64,000 bases of DNA from JAPOXR01 sp964291445 (GTDB lineage: Bacteria; Pseudomonadota; Alphaproteobacteria; Rhodobacterales; Rhodobacteraceae). Within the stretch, counting starts at the first letter, position 1. Each line of letters starts with the position of its first letter. The position numbers were made by a program, and so were the translations under genes. Location of the stretch: NCBI GenBank assembly GCA_964291445.2, contig OZ219862.1, forward strand, positions 1,550,001-1,614,000, given 5' to 3'. Below, piece by piece: positions 1-8,883 of this stretch. The notes below the pieces were generated by a model that saw only the letters and a list, made by a program, of their open reading frames with translations, was not told the DNA's origin and did not search any database.

Positions 1-1293
1 CGAATCAAGGCAAGAACGCCGCTGCCGACGGTGATGACCTGCGGTGTCGCCGCTGCCATTGCCGCCGCCTTTGGCGCGCCCCTGACCGGGCTGGTCTTTG
101 CGCATGAGCTGGTCCTCAGAAAATACTCGATCAAGGCAATCATTCCGACTGCCATTGCCTCCGGCACCGGATACCTGGCCGGCGATGCCCTGCTTGACCG
201 GCCGCCGCTGATCCGGGTGCTGCCGGTCAACGTAATCCTGGCGCAGGAAATGCTGGCGCTGGTCCTGATCGGCGGCGTCGCCGGCCTGGTGGCGATCATC
301 TACATGCGCCTGATCATCGCCTGCGGCGAGCTGTCCTCGCGGTTCTCGGTGCCGCTCTGGACGAAGACCGGCCTGGCAGGGTTGGCGGTCGGATTGGCGG
401 CGCTCTGGCTTCCGGATGTCCTCGGCGAGGGAATCACCGTCCTGAAATTCGCCGAAATCGAGGCGGCATTCGGCCCCGGGCAGCTGGCCATGCTGATCGC
501 GGCCAAGATTGTCCTGACCGCGATCTGCCTGGGTTTCGGATTCCCGGGCGGGACTGTCGGTCCGGCCCTGCTGGTCGGCATGCTGCTTGGAATCCTCGGC
601 TGGAAGGTGTTCGGGACCATTGGCCTCATTGGCACCGCCAGCCTTGCCCCATACGCAATAGGCGCCATGACTGCGGTTGTGGGCTCGTCGATCGGCGTGC
701 CGGTGGCGGCGGTACTGCTGGTCTTCGAGGTCACCGGCAATCCTCTTCTCACCATGGCCGGAGCCGTCTCTGTCGCTGTCTCCTGCCTGGTGTCCCGGCA
801 GCTTTTTGCGCAGTCGGTGTTCGATGAGCAGATCAGGCGATCAGGGGTCGATCTTGCAAGGCTGACAGAACGGGCGAGCCTGTCCGAGATACCGCTGCGG
901 GATTGTGAATTCCCGGGGGTACCGCTGTGCAGTGGAGACCAGACCATCGCCGAATTCCTGGACCAGCATCCGGGTTATCGCTGGAGCCGGATCGCGGTTG
1001 TGGATGGCGAAGGGGGATTCCTCGGAATGACCTCCGCCGACGTACGGGACCGGGAGCTGGCATCCGGGTGCGCCGCCCTGCCTGACCATTGGCTGGCCGA
1101 GGCCTCCACGCTGGCCGATGCCGTCGATCTGCTGGAGTCGTTCGAGGGTGAACTGGTGCCGGTGCTGGGCGAAGACGGCCATACCCTGGACTCGGTCATC
1201 GACAGGGAGGCGCTTGCCACGTCTTGCAGCGAAGCCGCCGACATTCACCGGGCTGGCGCCTACCATACATTGTTCGCACGGCGCCGCTCCTAG
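1..1293 (+). CDS. ClC family chloride channel, 5' end outside window
   Basis: This is the C-terminal 430 residues of a ClC-type chloride channel or H+/Cl- antiporter of the inner membrane. The frame is open from the first base, so the start and the first selectivity motif lie upstream. The visible part has hydrophobic helices, a GVAAAIAAAFGAPLTG segment typical of the family's central helices, and GFGFPGG, which corresponds to the GxFxP selectivity motif. After about residue 275 it becomes soluble and resembles a paired CBS domain, a regulatory module that often binds adenine nucleotides. It converges with the glycerate kinase gene. Whether it is a channel or an exchanger cannot be told without the missing N-terminal gating region. 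Confidence 0.9.
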   Translation, partial: RIKARTPLPTVMTCGVAAAIAAAFGAPLTGLVFAHELVLRKYSIKAIIPTAIASGTGYLAGDALLDRPPLIRVLPVNVILAQEMLALVLIGGVAGLVAIIYMRLIIACGELSSRFSVPLWTKTGLAGLAVGLAALWLPDVLGEGITVLKFAEIEAAFGPGQLAMLIAAKIVLTAICLGFGFPGGTVGPALLVGMLLGILGWKVFGTIGLIGTASLAPYAIGAMTAVVGSSIGVPVAAVLLVFEVTGNPLLTMAGAVSVAVSCLVSRQLFAQSVFDEQIRRSGVDLARLTERASLSEIPLRDCEFPGVPLCSGDQTIAEFLDQHPGYRWSRIAVVDGEGGFLGMTSADVRDRELASGCAALPDHWLAEASTLADAVDLLESFEGELVPVLGEDGHTLDSVIDREALATSCSEAADIHRAGAYHTLFARRRS

Positions 1294-1328
1294 AGGTCCG
1301 GCCGGCCCGGCGATGCCATCGATCGTCA

Positions 1329-2591
1329 TCACCTGATGATGATGGCCCGGAAGTCGTTGACATTGGTGCCGGTCGGGCCGGTCTCAACCAGTGCGCCTAT
1401 TGCCTCGAATGCAAGAAAGGACTCGTGCCGGTGGAGCAGGACTGCCGGGCTCAACCCGCGTTTCGAGATGTCCCTGGCCGTGGTGCCGCTGGCCACGGCC
1501 CCGGCATTGGCTTCGGTGCCGTCAATGCCGTCGGTATCGGCTGCCAGGGCGGCGATCCCGGGCAAGCCGTCAATGGCCAGCGCAAATGACAGCAGGAATT
1601 CCGAGTTTCGGCCTCCCCGCCCCTTCCTGTCGAGCGTGACGGTGGTCTCTCCACCGGACAAAAGCACCACCGGCTTGCTGAACGGTCGGTCATGCAGAAC
1701 GATTTCCCGGACCATCGCCGCCATGACTCTACCGGCCTCGCGAGCCTCCCCTTCGATCGAATCGGAGAGGATGACCGGCTCGAGGCCGTGCTCCCCGGCT
1801 GCCGAGGCCGCGGCTTCGAGCGACATGCCGGCAGAGGCGATGATGTGGAAGCCATTGGCGGCAAATGCCGGATGATCGGGCATCGGCGGCGGGTCGGCCC
1901 GACTCCTGATGTGATCGAGAACCCGCCCTGGGGCCCGGATCTGGTGACGTTCCAGGTATTCCAGGGCCTCGCTGGCACCTTTCCGGTCGGGAATGGTTGG
2001 TCCCGATGCAACCTGGGCGGGATCGTCGCCCGGAACATCGGACAGGACATAGGTCACGACCCGGGCCGGGGCGGCGGCAAGCGCGAGGCGGCCGCCCTTG
2101 ATGGACGACACATGTTTCCGGATGGCATTCATGGCCGAAATCGGTGCCCCTGATGCAAGCAGGGCCCGGTTGAGTGCGATCTCGTCCTCCAGCGACACCC
2201 CCGCCGGGGGCAGGGGCAGCAGGGCCGAGCCGCCACCCGACATCAGGGCAATGACCAGGTCGTCGGCGCAAAGCTCCGAGACTGCACCGACCAGGCGTCG
2301 AGCCGCCATCATCCCGTTCCGGTCCGGGACCGGATGCGATGCTTCCAGCACCTCGATGATCCGGCAATCCTGGCCGGAGCCGTACGGAACCACGACTGCC
2401 CCGACAAGCGGGCCTTCCCAGCGACGCTCCAGCTCTGCGGCCAAGCGGGCCGACGCCTTGCCTGCACCAACCACGACGGCAGGGCAACTGCGGTCCGCCG
2501 GGAGGTTGCGCGCAAGCGCTGCAGCCGGGTCGGCCGCTTGCACCGCCTGTCGGAACAGTTCATTCAGGATTGCAAAATCGCTGGTCATCAT
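1329..2591 (-). CDS. gckA: glycerate 2-kinase (MOFRL/GckA-TtuD family)
   Basis: This 420-residue protein matches the DUF4147/MOFRL glycerate kinases, once called hydroxypyruvate reductase TtuD, which phosphorylate D-glycerate to 2-phosphoglycerate in the cytoplasm. Visible marks are VVVGAGKASARLA near residue 40, a glycine-rich ALMSGGGSALLPLP segment near 115, and the C-terminal MOFRL-type region with LLSGGETTVTL and AADTDGIDGTEANAGA. The length is normal for the family. Alphaproteobacteria use this enzyme to return glyoxylate-derived glycerate to glycolysis, which fits the glcDEF genes elsewhere in the window. It is divergent from the acyl-CoA dehydrogenase across 158 bp. A second ATG follows the first directly, so the start could be one codon later. 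Confidence 0.9.
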   Translation of the reverse strand: MMTSDFAILNELFRQAVQAADPAAALARNLPADRSCPAVVVGAGKASARLAAELERRWEGPLVGAVVVPYGSGQDCRIIEVLEASHPVPDRNGMMAARRLVGAVSELCADDLVIALMSGGGSALLPLPPAGVSLEDEIALNRALLASGAPISAMNAIRKHVSSIKGGRLALAAAPARVVTYVLSDVPGDDPAQVASGPTIPDRKGASEALEYLERHQIRAPGRVLDHIRSRADPPPMPDHPAFAANGFHIIASAGMSLEAAASAAGEHGLEPVILSDSIEGEAREAGRVMAAMVREIVLHDRPFSKPVVLLSGGETTVTLDRKGRGGRNSEFLLSFALAIDGLPGIAALAADTDGIDGTEANAGAVASGTTARDISKRGLSPAVLLHRHESFLAFEAIGALVETGPTGTNVNDFRAIIIR

Positions 2592-2749
2592 GCGGCCGCC
2601 TTGCTGGACACTTGATGTTTTGCTGGAAAATCACACATCCCGTGCAGGATAGCGGACGGGCAGGTTTATTCAAATTCTGGTAACGCCGGATTTTCCCTGC
2701 ATGCCTCACCGCGTGCAGCAGGGTTGCAACCGGCAATGGAGGCTTCGAG

Positions 2750-3907
2750 ATGGGATTGATGACACCGACATCCACGTGGAACGACGAGGACCATGACATG
2801 TTTGTCGATGCCGTCCGGCGATTCTACGGCCGCGAACTGGCTCCGAACATGGAAGAGTGGGCGTCCAACGGCATCGTCGACCGCGACTTCTGGAACAAGG
2901 CCGGCGATGCCGGCTTGATGGGAGGTTCGGTGCCCGAGGAATTTGGCGGCAGCGGTGGCGGCCTCGGCTTCGATTCCATCGTGCTCTACGAGCAGGGTGC
3001 GTGCGGCGACATGGGCTGGGGATTCGGCATCCAGTCCATCGTCATTCAATACATCCTCAAATACGGCTCCCACGAACAGAAGTCGAAATGGCTGCCGCCG
3101 CTGGTGTCGGGCGACATGGTCGGGGCGCTGGCAATGTCCGAACCGGGTTGCGGGTCGGATGTGCAATCCATCGCCACGACGGCCATGGCCGATGGCAACC
3201 AGTTTCGGCTGAACGGATCCAAGACCTTCATCACCAACGGGATGAGCGCCGATCTGGTCATCGTGGCGGCAAGAACCGGCGAGGGCGAGGGTGCCAGGGG
3301 CATTTCACTGGTCGTCGTGGAGGCCGAAAACACCGACGGGTTTCGACGCGGTCGCAATCTCGAGAAGATGGGCGCGCATGGCAATGACACTGCCGAGCTG
3401 TTCTTCGACAACGCCGCGGTTCCGCTGACCAACCTCCTTGGCGACGAGGAAGGCCAGGGTTTCTACCAGCTGATGAAGCAGCTGCCCTGGGAGCGGTTGC
3501 TGATCGCCATTACCGCTCTCGGAACCATGGATCTGGCGGTCACTTCAACCGCCGATTATGTCAGGCAGCGCAAGGCCTTCGGGCAGCGAATCATGGACTT
3601 CCAGAACACCCGCTTCAAGCTGGCCGAAGCCAGGACGAAATGCGAGTTGCTGCGCTCCTTCGTCAATGACTGCATTGCCCGGATCGAGGCTGGACAGCTT
3701 GATCCGGCGACGGCGTCGATGGCCAAGTTCTGGGGCAGCCAGGCACAGAACGAGGTCATGGATGAGTGCCTGCAGCTGCATGGCGGCTATGGCTACATGT
3801 CCGAGTTTCCCATTTCGCGCATGTACACCGATGCCCGGGTACAGATGATCTATGGCGGCACCAATGAAATCATGAAGGAGCTGATCGCCCGCTCGCTGGA
3901 TGACTGA
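2750..3907 (+). CDS. acyl-CoA dehydrogenase, long-chain (LCAD-like) type
   Basis: This is a full-length 385-residue flavoprotein dehydrogenase that makes the first double bond of an acyl-CoA. The FAD/substrate signature ALAMSEPGCGSDV lies near residue 127 and NGSKTFITNG near 155. The C-terminal motif reads IYGGTNEIMKELI, so the position that carries the catalytic Glu in medium-chain enzymes is Gly. LPWERLL near residue 245 supplies a Glu (about 248) at the place used by long-chain and isovaleryl enzymes. I infer a long- or branched-chain substrate. The ATG is preceded by TGGAGG with a 7-base gap. No electron-transfer flavoprotein or other beta-oxidation gene is adjacent. Confidence 0.92.
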   Translation: MGLMTPTSTWNDEDHDMFVDAVRRFYGRELAPNMEEWASNGIVDRDFWNKAGDAGLMGGSVPEEFGGSGGGLGFDSIVLYEQGACGDMGWGFGIQSIVIQYILKYGSHEQKSKWLPPLVSGDMVGALAMSEPGCGSDVQSIATTAMADGNQFRLNGSKTFITNGMSADLVIVAARTGEGEGARGISLVVVEAENTDGFRRGRNLEKMGAHGNDTAELFFDNAAVPLTNLLGDEEGQGFYQLMKQLPWERLLIAITALGTMDLAVTSTADYVRQRKAFGQRIMDFQNTRFKLAEARTKCELLRSFVNDCIARIEAGQLDPATASMAKFWGSQAQNEVMDECLQLHGGYGYMSEFPISRMYTDARVQMIYGGTNEIMKELIARSLDD

Positions 3908-3918
3908 CGGGCCCGGGT

Positions 3919-5298
3919 TCAGAAATCCTTCACCCGGCGGCTGAACAGCCCGCCGATTTCCCGGTTTGCCGCCGACCAGGTAATCCGCAATGCCAACAGG
4001 AATCCGGTGAAGACGCTGGCGGCGATCCCGAACCAGACTCCCCAGCTTCCCCAATCCAGCAGGATGACGAAGACGGCGCAGAACGCGGCAATGCCGAAGC
4101 CCTGGCGATAGATTCCAATCCACAACGTGTACATCGGCCGCTTGAATGCCTGCAGCAGGGAATTCATCGCGAATAGCAGGATGTAGACCGGCAGCAGGAA
4201 CCCGTCGACATTCAGGTAGTCGCCACCAAGCCTGATCACGTCCGGATCGGAGGTGAACAGGCTCACGGCCGGCCGAGCCGTAAACCAGAGCAGCAATGAT
4301 CCGGCCAGCATGAGAACGAAACCGGCCTTGCAGCAGAATGCAAACGCCTCCCGCACCCGGTCATACTCGACGGCACCGAAATTCTGCGCCGCAATCGGCA
4401 ACAGGGCGATGGTCAGCCCGAAGCCCGGCAGGAGCAGCATCTGCTCGATTCGCAACCCGACCCCGTAGGCAGCGATGGCTTCCGGGCCGAAGGGCTTCAG
4501 GTAGAGCTGGGTGACATAGGCGCCGATCAGCATGACGATCATCGCCGAGGCAGCCGGAAAGGCCATGGCGGTGATTTCCCGGAAGCGCATTGCCCGTGGC
4601 CGGTAATCGATCGCCCGTTGTCCGGACATCAGGCTGGACCGGTAGACCCGCCAGAGAATGTAGATCATGACCCCGGCCTGGGAGGTCAGGGTCGACAGGG
4701 CAATTCCGTTGAAGCCGATACCCGGAACCAGCCCGGGAATACCGAAGATCATCAACGGGTTTAGCACGACATTGGCGAAGAATGCCGCGATCTGCGCCCG
4801 CTGCATCGAAACCGCGTCGCCCTGGGCGCCGAGAATGCCATTGGCCGAGAACGCAATCAGGAATGTCGGCGTGGCCAGCAGCAGTACGTCAAGATAGGCG
4901 ATGGCCAGATCACGGAACTCGCCTGGCTCGGAGACCGCACTCACCAGCACCGGCGACAGCAGGTAACCGAGAATCGTCAACACCACCGACGCGATGGCGG
5001 CATAGCTCAGCCCCTGGCAGGCGGTGATCCTCGCCCGCCGGTGGCGGCCGGCACCGAGCGCATTGCCGACCAGCGCTCCCATGGCGGCATTGATTCCGAT
5101 ACCGACGCAGACCAGCAGAAAGAAAAGCTGGAAGGAGATACCCAGCCCGGCAAGCGCCTCTGTCGAGATGAGCCCGGCAAAATAGCTGTCGACGACATTG
5201 TAGAGCGTCGTGAACACCATTCCGATGGCAGTGGGCAGCGCCATCCGCCGAAAATGCCCAGGAATCGATCCGGTGGTCAGCTCGCCCCGGCTCAGCAT
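3919..5298 (-). CDS. MATE family multidrug/cation efflux transporter
   Basis: This 459-residue inner-membrane protein has about twelve hydrophobic segments and the two-fold repeated layout of MATE exporters. Family marks include MALPTAIGMVFTTLYNVVDSYF at the start of the first bundle, GINAAMGALVGNALGAG near residue 85, and the matching LPIAAQNFGA near 300. MATE pumps use a Na+ or H+ gradient to expel cationic drugs or metabolites, but the substrate cannot be read from the sequence. It converges with the acyl-CoA dehydrogenase, with 11 bases between the stops. The upstream 800 bp is decayed sequence, so no operon partner is visible. Confidence 0.9.
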   Translation of the reverse strand: MLSRGELTTGSIPGHFRRMALPTAIGMVFTTLYNVVDSYFAGLISTEALAGLGISFQLFFLLVCVGIGINAAMGALVGNALGAGRHRRARITACQGLSYAAIASVVLTILGYLLSPVLVSAVSEPGEFRDLAIAYLDVLLLATPTFLIAFSANGILGAQGDAVSMQRAQIAAFFANVVLNPLMIFGIPGLVPGIGFNGIALSTLTSQAGVMIYILWRVYRSSLMSGQRAIDYRPRAMRFREITAMAFPAASAMIVMLIGAYVTQLYLKPFGPEAIAAYGVGLRIEQMLLLPGFGLTIALLPIAAQNFGAVEYDRVREAFAFCCKAGFVLMLAGSLLLWFTARPAVSLFTSDPDVIRLGGDYLNVDGFLLPVYILLFAMNSLLQAFKRPMYTLWIGIYRQGFGIAAFCAVFVILLDWGSWGVWFGIAASVFTGFLLALRITWSAANREIGGLFSRRVKDF

Positions 5299-5399
5299 CC
5301 GGCCAGGATCCGACCGACAGACCCGGCACCACAGCTGCCCATGCGCAGACGGCCCACTCCCGATCTCCCGTCCACTAGTCGGCCATGCTGGCCGGGCGC

Positions 5400-5720
5400 C
5401 TGAAGCGGAATTCGAAACCTCCCGTCAGCACCGCTGCATCCACTGACTGGGCCCGGATTGTCTCCTCGGTGTCGGGAGGCGGAACGATTGCGAAATTTCA
5501 TGCCGGTCCGATTAGCAAAGGCCTCACCCGGGTGGATTGCCGGAAAGTCCAGCGGCAATGCTCCGGTTGCCAGCACACCGCGCTTGATGACTTGCAGAAA
5601 TTCCGGGAAATTCCGGTGACAATTGTCGGGGCCGAACCAAGTCTTGACGATCCAGGCGATCGCCCTCGGAAACATGTCTCCCGAATGCCCTATCAACTTG
5701 ACGAAGGAGGCCCGCAGATA
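5400..5720 (-). pseudogene. IlvD/Edd-family dehydratase remnant (sugar-acid dehydratase type)
   Basis: The minus strand encodes a stretch resembling the N-terminal part of L-arabonate/dihydroxy-acid dehydratases: IAWIVKTWFGPDNCHRNFPE, then IKRGVLATGALPLDFPAI and GEAFANRTGMKFRN (5669 down to 5487). After KFRN the frame is lost. One frame over, the family's next block resumes as DTEETIRAQSVDAAVLTGG, ending near 5405. The expected following segment with the cluster-binding cysteine is missing, as is the rest of the roughly 570-residue protein. This is therefore a frameshifted 5' fragment of a sugar-acid dehydratase gene. The homology call is from recalled family patterns. Both the frame break and the truncation are visible directly. 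Confidence 0.65.
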
Positions 5721-6152
5721 CTTCACCAACTCCCGGGCGATGCAACTGGTCGGCCGCCTTGCAAGGCCGTATCTGTGTCGGGTCATCTCGGATTCCTGGT
5801 CACGGTGCCTCGCCGGCATGTGACTGCCGGTGCAGTACATATACGCAATGGGACACAATTCAAATTTCGTGCCCCGGAAGCCGGCACATCACGCCGCCGG
5901 GCCTGTCAATCCATTGGACCGGGTCTGGTCTTCTTGTCCCGGGTCGTTGCCACCACAATCCTCTGCAAGGCACCAATGGCAATGACGGCATGGGGCAGGA
6001 GTTGATGTTCTGCTCTCCCAAGACCTGTCTTCCAGCCATGCGAGGCGCGCCGGTCAACCGGATTTGTACCTTGTCAGGTGCAGTTCCAAGCCGGTCGAGA
6101 CCGCCCGCTCCCCGTCGACAAACCCTGCAGCCATGCAACATTCGAGCGCCGG
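5721..6152. other. non-coding or decayed spacer
   Basis: I recognise no complete gene here. Several open frames overlap on both strands, but none shows a family motif or a convincing ribosome binding site. The stretch lies between the dehydratase remnant and vapC, so it may be further decayed sequence from the same lost segment. Confidence 0.4.
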
Positions 6153-6566
6153 TCACGAACCGCCCGCCCCGAGCGGAGGCAATGCGGAGGTGACATCGGT
6201 GCGGGCGAAATCCGATCCCTTGAATAGCAGCGGCTCGCCTGTCAATTCGGCAAGAGCGTAAGCGAAGCAGTCGCCGAAGTTCAGTGCCGCCGGATGGTTT
6301 CCCTTCCCGAAACGCTGCCAGGCCCGCCGCGCCGCGACCGCGTGTTCAGCAGTGACCGCAACGAATTCGACGGATGCCTTCTCCAGGAATGTGTCGAGCA
6401 CCTGGCCTGCGGCCGCGCCGCCTCGCCCCTCGACCACCATCGCCACCTCGAGCAGCGCAACGGCAGACATGCGGCGCGGCCACGCCGCCGCTATCGTGTC
6501 TTCGTAGCGCACCGCGTCTGCTTCGCCGAACAGTATGGCAAGGACGGCCGAGGTGTCGATGATCAC
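6153..6566 (-). CDS. vapC: VapC-like PIN-domain ribonuclease toxin
   Basis: This 137-residue protein begins MIIDTSAVLAILFGE and is a PIN-domain toxin of a type II toxin-antitoxin pair, expected to cleave tRNA or other RNA using Mg2+ or Mn2+. The acidic residues expected of the active site are present: Asp4 in IIDTSA, Glu in ALLEVAMV, Asp in NFGDCFAYA and Asp in KGSDFARTD. Its start overlaps the antitoxin stop as ATGA, so the two are translationally coupled. Length and layout match the Rv0624-like VapC group. Nothing suggests it is inactive. Confidence 0.9.
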   Translation of the reverse strand: MIIDTSAVLAILFGEADAVRYEDTIAAAWPRRMSAVALLEVAMVVEGRGGAAAGQVLDTFLEKASVEFVAVTAEHAVAARRAWQRFGKGNHPAALNFGDCFAYALAELTGEPLLFKGSDFARTDVTSALPPLGAGGS

Positions 6567-6820
6567 TTGGGCAGGCCCCGCTCGTCATAGAGCAGGTCGC
6601 CATGCTCGACCGCGGAAGGCCCGGGCCTCAAGAGACCGGCACAGCGCTGTCCGATGGCATGCAGTTCCCGAGCCAGGATATCCGCACGCCGGTGCTGTCT
6701 TATCCGCTCCCGGCGCTCGCGCAGCGCGACAGTAATCGCACCGGTCATGGTATCGCCGGTCAACTCGGCAACTTCCCGCGCCAGTCGGCAGGTTTCGTCA
6801 TTCTTGATATTCAAGCCCAT
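6563..6820 (-). CDS. vapB: VapB-like antitoxin
   Basis: This 85-residue protein starts MGLNIKNDETCRLAREVAEL, the classic opening of the Rv0623-type VapB antitoxin. The N-terminal part should form the DNA-binding domain that represses the operon. The C-terminal tail ending YDERGLPK is the segment that typically wraps the toxin's active site. The frame is open further upstream, but the conserved MGLNIKN block fixes the start at 6820. It lies directly before vapC with a 4-base overlap. An AT-rich stretch 20-35 bases upstream, with GGTATAAATATC on the minus strand, is a plausible promoter/operator. Confidence 0.88.
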   Translation of the reverse strand: MGLNIKNDETCRLAREVAELTGDTMTGAITVALRERRERIRQHRRADILARELHAIGQRCAGLLRPGPSAVEHGDLLYDERGLPK

Positions 6821-7137
6821 CGTACTCACGGTAGAACATTGGAGATATTTATACCCTAGGGGCAATGGAAGCCTGGCGCAATGCAGGAAACAGCTGCGAG
6901 TGCTGCAGAATTTCACGGGTGTAGCCACCCGGTTTCCTGGAAGGCAGCCACCGGACTTCGCTCGGTGCAGCCACCTGAATTCGGCAGGGTCGTTGCGTCT
7001 CGAGGAGGCCTTTCCGGATTCGGCTCAGCGAGCCAGCTCGGCTGAGGATGATGATGAGGCCATGCGAGCCCTCCCCTTCCCGACCATGTTCAGCATGTTC
7101 AGAGGGTTTGCCAGGTCACCGATTCGGGCCGTCGATT
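6821..7137. other. intergenic stretch with short repeats
   Basis: This 317-bp spacer separates vapB from the DMT exporter. It holds no recognisable gene. Short direct repeats are visible: several copies of a GCAGCCACC-like word between about 6917 and 6975, and CATGTTCAG twice near 7083-7102. The AT-rich segment at its left end probably contains the vapBC promoter. Confidence 0.4.
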
Positions 7138-8034
7138 TCAGCCAGCGCCTGCCTGCCCGCCTCCGGGAGGTGGTATTGACCGCCCGGAGAAGACCGAAAG
7201 CAGGATGACCGATGTCAGCACCGCCACACCGCCGACGATTTCGGCCTCGGTTATGCCCTCGAATCCAAACAGCCAGACCCAGAAGGGAGCAAGAACACTC
7301 TCGATCAACACGATCACCCCGACTTCAGCTGCCGGGATATACGGTGTTGCCCAGGTGATGCAGGCGAGGCCGATTCCGATCGAGAACACGCCGGTCGTCA
7401 GGATCAGCGCCAGATCCCTTTTGTCGACCTCCAGGCCGTTCCCGAAGGTGAGCATGACCACCAACCCGTAGAGGCCCGACAGCAGGCCGGCCAGGAACGA
7501 GCCACCGAGTATGTCGGTCTTCCGGCTCCGCCGGGCGAAGACCAGCATCACCGCGAAGGAGGATGCGGCAACCAATGCGCAGAGATTGCCGAAAGTCCGG
7601 CCGGCGGCGAGCCCGTCACCGACCATGAACAGGACGCCGCCGCAAGCAATGGCCATCGACAGCCAGGTCACCGGGTGCGGTTTTTCGCCGATCCACAACC
7701 ATCCGACCGTGGCTGCAACCAGCGGCGAGGCAGTCAGGATGAACAAGGCCGATGGAACCGTGGTATTGAGGACGGCAAACACGTATCCGGTGAAGGAGAT
7801 CGAGATCAGCAACCCGATCCCCAAATCGATTCGGTCGAGGGATTTGAACACCTGCAACGGCGTGTGCCGGCGGCGAATGCACACGAAGGCCAGGATCGTC
7901 CCGCACAGGGTGAATGACCGGTAGAACAGGATCTGGAACCCGCCAGCCGATTCGATCAGGCGCATGAACACCGCGCCCGTGCTGAGGAACACCGCGCCCA
8001 GAACGACCATGAGAACGGCAAGCTGCCTGGTCAC
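7138..8034 (-). CDS. DMT superfamily (EamA) transporter
   Basis: This protein of about 298 residues has ten hydrophobic segments in two EamA repeats, as in drug/metabolite exporters of the inner membrane. The first repeat starts with AVLMVVLGAVFLSTGAVFMR and the second with TFGNLCALVAASSFAVMLVF. The repeat-end segments PLVAATVGWLWIGE and ESVLAPFWVWLFGFE are typical. A GTG at 8034 has GGAGGG eight bases upstream and is preferred. The frame stays open to a GTG at 8076, directly after the stop of the nuclease gene, so the two genes are probably co-transcribed. The substrate is unknown. Confidence 0.85.
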   Translation of the reverse strand: MTRQLAVLMVVLGAVFLSTGAVFMRLIESAGGFQILFYRSFTLCGTILAFVCIRRRHTPLQVFKSLDRIDLGIGLLISISFTGYVFAVLNTTVPSALFILTASPLVAATVGWLWIGEKPHPVTWLSMAIACGGVLFMVGDGLAAGRTFGNLCALVAASSFAVMLVFARRSRKTDILGGSFLAGLLSGLYGLVVMLTFGNGLEVDKRDLALILTTGVFSIGIGLACITWATPYIPAAEVGVIVLIESVLAPFWVWLFGFEGITEAEIVGGVAVLTSVILLSVFSGRSIPPPGGGQAGAG

Positions 8035-8076
8035 CTTCCCGTCCCTCCGGTCGGCACGGCAAGGGCTGTACGGCAC

Positions 8077-8880
8077 CTATTCACAGACCACGCCATCACC
8101 ATCGCCATCCCGCATGAAACGGTATGCGGCATGGCTGCGGGGCACCGGCGCAATCCCGTGCCGGCGCGCTTCCTTGCAGGTAATGCGGCCATTGCCGTTG
8201 TCATCCCACCTTGCCAATACTTCGTCGGGCGACATCCCTGCCCCGTCCGCCATAACGGGCGCAGTCTCGACTTCAATCGGGTCGCTGTCCAGTACCACCA
8301 TCTCGACATCGTCGCATCCGGAGAGAATCGCCTCGAGGGTGTCGGCTTCCCGGGCATCGATGGTCAGGTCGTATTTTTGCCGGACGGCAACGATCCGGGC
8401 GGCAAACCAGCAGCGATTGAGCTCTGGCAGCCATTCCGCTGCATCCCGGGCACATTTTCCCGCCTTCGAACAGCGATTGACCTCGGGTGTGGCGAGGGTG
8501 AGGTTCAGGATGTCACTGGCGAACTCCCGCCTTCTTGCCGGCGGGGCCGCACAGAGGCCGCTGTCATGGGCCTCGGAGACGGCAACGATATGCTCGATAT
8601 CGGTCTGCCGGCGGCTGGCGAATGTCCGCCCGGTATAGGGACCGTAGACCTTGCCGGCCTGGTCGGCGATGATGTCGAGCTCGACCGACTGCGGATAGCG
8701 GTAGTCATCTCGGTCATATGGTTCGCATCGATGCTCTTCCGCCACGCGGATCCCGCGCCAGACCTCATCGGACCAGGCGGCAGCTGGAATTGCGGCAAGA
8801 CACAGTGCCGCCAGCGGCAGGATTGCCAGTAGCGGCCATCTCCCTGCGCCATTCCCATCAGGTGGCTTGCCGGGCGTCAT
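8077..8880 (-). CDS. secreted HNH-type endonuclease with Excalibur domain
   Basis: This 267-residue protein has an N-terminal hydrophobic signal segment (residues about 17-37) that suggests export. The middle contains DIEHIVAVSEAHDSGLC and, further on, LNLTLATPEVNRCSKAGKCA, which together match the His-Asn-His arrangement of the GmrSD/DUF1524-like HNH nucleases. The C-terminus, DNGNGRITCKEARRHGI followed by MRDGDGDGVVCE, is an Excalibur calcium-binding domain with paired cysteines. I infer a periplasmic or secreted nuclease, perhaps for DNA scavenging. It is followed immediately by the DMT exporter gene. The upstream permease gene ends only three bases before its start, so all three may share a transcript. 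Confidence 0.85.
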   Translation of the reverse strand: MTPGKPPDGNGAGRWPLLAILPLAALCLAAIPAAAWSDEVWRGIRVAEEHRCEPYDRDDYRYPQSVELDIIADQAGKVYGPYTGRTFASRRQTDIEHIVAVSEAHDSGLCAAPPARRREFASDILNLTLATPEVNRCSKAGKCARDAAEWLPELNRCWFAARIVAVRQKYDLTIDAREADTLEAILSGCDDVEMVVLDSDPIEVETAPVMADGAGMSPDEVLARWDDNGNGRITCKEARRHGIAPVPRSHAAYRFMRDGDGDGVVCE

Positions 8881-8883
8881 CGG

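Noticed and set aside
5860..6156. Minus-strand frame of 98 codons upstream of the dehydratase remnant
   Set aside because: No motif or ribosome site, and other frames there are equally open.
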